Origin: Peptostreptococcaceae bacterium
GTDB lineage: Bacteria; Bacillota_A; Clostridia; Peptostreptococcales; Anaerovoracaceae
NCBI GenBank assembly: GCA_016650135.1
Contig: JAENWH010000130.1
Location: 1-6,021 of the forward strand
Direction of reading: 5' to 3'
Length of the DNA stretch: 6,021 nucleotides
Shown: in pieces, positions 5,146-6,021 of the stretch
Numbering within the stretch: position 1 is the first letter of the stretch
Layout: the number at the start of each line of letters is the position of its first letter
The notes under the pieces: generated by a model
What the model was told of the DNA's origin: nothing
The model's database searches: none
What the model saw: the letters and a program-made list of their open reading frames with translations, nothing else
Program-made: the position numbers and the translations under genes

Positions 5146-6021
5146 TTATGTAGTTAATAGTGCTGGTGCAATTGTTATTGTGATCAATACAATAAGATGT
5201 ATCGCCAATGGAAAGGATAGTTTTGTTTCATTGATTCTGTTTTGCTCTTCTGCAAATTTCCTTCTGTTTTCCCAAAGCAAATCACTTTCGATCTGCAGCT
5301 TTTCTACAAGTAATGCTCCCAAATAGATGTTATCTGAAATAATATTTACGGTTCTTATTAATTCTCTGACCTGGATCCTTTCAGAAAAATTCTTTAATTC
5401 TAAAATAAGAGAACTGTTTGTTATTTCAACCCTGTCTTTAATCCCAATCATCTGCTTTAGAAAATAGGTTTCATCTCCATTCTCATGATCTTTATCTATA
5501 ATTTTGCTGAAAGCGGATGAAAAAACCAGTCCTGCGTTCAGTAGAAGAACTATTTTGTTGATAAAATCCGGCAACTCAGTTAATATGGATTTTTTAGCCT
5601 CGTTTTCAAGTTTTTTTACCTTATTGAATCTGCCAAGGTAAATAGCGCTTATTAAAAAAATAAATAATAAAGACAAATAGACAAAATTACTATTATTTTT
5701 AACATACCATTTCAGATTGCTGCCATCTTCCAACTCCTTTGGCAAAATAAGTGTATCAATATTGCTGTGATCGATTTGACTGATGCTGTTCACCAATTTA
5801 TTCAATTGAGCTCTTCTGGCCGATTCCTGGTCAACAGGATTTTCTGCTTGTTTTTCTACCACCTGACTTTCACTGGCAGCGCTTATTTTTATTGGAATTT
5901 CCTGTTTGAACGAGAAATTTTTTCCTTCAATTTCTGCAATCAAATTTACGTTGTAAATACCTTTGTCTGGTCTGCTTATAGCCTCTACATATCCATCTTT
6001 TTTTATCAGATTACCATCTCC
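5146..6021 (-). CDS. TadC-like type II secretion F-domain platform protein with an N-terminal extracytoplasmic domain; 5' end outside window
   Basis: The last 291 residues are visible and the frame is open to base 6021, so the start lies upstream; a TTG at 5943 is only an internal Leu codon. Visible residues 1-47 are a beta-rich segment (GIYNVNLIAEIEGKNFSF, IPIKIS) like an Ig-type fold. A polar linker (48-112) follows, then a membrane helix (113-130) and basic residues. The T2SSF domain is next, with its typical start TELPDFINKIVLLLNAGL (148-165). A final helix (about 267-288) begins at KLSFPLAIHL, the usual K-x-x-FP exit of TadB/TadC proteins. This family forms the inner-membrane platform that couples the TadA ATPase to pilin extrusion. 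Only two helices are visible, which would put the N-terminal region outside the cell membrane and the T2SSF domain in the cytosol. Some actinobacterial TadB-like proteins carry a VWA domain ahead of such a helix, so the missing part might be one; this is inference. It could be a TadB paralogue instead of TadC; position just before flp favours TadC. Confidence 0.82.
   Translation of the reverse strand, partial: GDGNLIKKDGYVEAISRPDKGIYNVNLIAEIEGKNFSFKQEIPIKISAASESQVVEKQAENPVDQESARRAQLNKLVNSISQIDHSNIDTLILPKELEDGSNLKWYVKNNSNFVYLSLLFIFLISAIYLGRFNKVKKLENEAKKSILTELPDFINKIVLLLNAGLVFSSAFSKIIDKDHENGDETYFLKQMIGIKDRVEITNSSLILELKNFSERIQVRELIRTVNIISDNIYLGALLVEKLQIESDLLWENRRKFAEEQNRINETKLSFPLAIHLIVLITITIAPALLTT

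Larger units (their letters stand above)
2241..6021 (-). other. Distal part of a Tad/Flp (type IVb) pilus operon
   Basis: Six minus-strand genes follow one another with spacings of 18 bases, 0 (TAAATG), a 4-base overlap (ATGA), a 17-base overlap and a 1-base overlap (TAATG). They end at one terminator. Three of the products (Flp, two TadE-like) have prepilin-type leaders, and the first is a T2SSF platform protein. No promoter is evident inside, so transcription comes from outside the window. ATPase, TadB, TadZ and prepilin peptidase genes are not present here. Confidence 0.85.

Noticed and set aside
5093..5326. Plus-strand open frame of 77 codons across the flp start and TadC C-terminus
   Set aside because: It is antisense to the pilin leader and the T2SSF domain. 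Its hydrophobic product is the reverse image of membrane-helix codons.
5941..5943. TTG at 5943 as the start of the TadC-like gene
   Set aside because: The frame is open upstream to the window edge and this codon falls in the middle of a beta-strand pattern (YNVNLIAEIEG), so it is an internal Leu.
1..6021. A wholly new defence, mobile or RNA-based system
   Set aside because: No repeats of CRISPR type, transposase, integrase, reverse transcriptase, toxin pair or structured RNA was seen. All genes fit a Tad pilus operon plus rarA-ispH.

Overview
The window is low-GC, AT-rich DNA with Clostridia-like gene content. The evidence is an IspH that reads on in frame past its normal end, as in the clostridial IspH-ribosomal S1 fusions, together with a Gram-positive type Tad/Flp pilus cluster containing DUF5702- and DUF6382-like proteins. 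I cannot name the genus. All seven coding features lie on the minus strand, so transcription runs from high to low coordinates. No RNA gene, insertion sequence, CRISPR array or attachment site is visible. The only untranslated stretches are an 81-base gap (2171-2251) and an 18-base gap (5128-5145).

From 6021 down to about 2241 is the distal half of a Tad (tight adherence, type IVb pilus) operon. In transcription order it holds: a TadC-like inner-membrane platform protein (5' end outside the window), a 51-residue Flp-type pilin at 4972-5127, a 74-residue TadE-like pseudopilin, a 404-residue DUF5702/TadG-like protein, a 253-residue TadE-like protein ending in two tandem H-x3-C-x22-C-x2-C putative zinc modules, and a 179-residue DUF6382-like protein with no FHA domain. 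The genes abut or overlap, and a stem-loop terminator overlaps the last stop codon. The ATPase (TadA/CpaF), TadB, the localisation protein (TadZ) and a prepilin peptidase are not in the window and must lie upstream or elsewhere.

After the terminator, a promoter with an extended -10 element (TGATATAAT) starts a second unit: rarA (AAA+ clamp-loader-like replication and recombination factor), which overlaps by 8 bases the start of ispH (last enzyme of the MEP isoprenoid pathway). All IspH catalytic residues are visible and the frame is still open at base 1.

Working model: the platform protein and the missing ATPase extrude Flp pilin. TadE and DUF5702 proteins act as minor pseudopilins or surface-exposed accessories, and the zinc-module TadE would display its C-terminal modules outside the membrane. 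The window is a variant of a known system, not a wholly new one. Its less ordinary parts are the tandem zinc modules, the extracytoplasmic domain fused to the TadC-like protein, the Gln at +5 of the pilin, and the stand-alone DUF6382-like protein.
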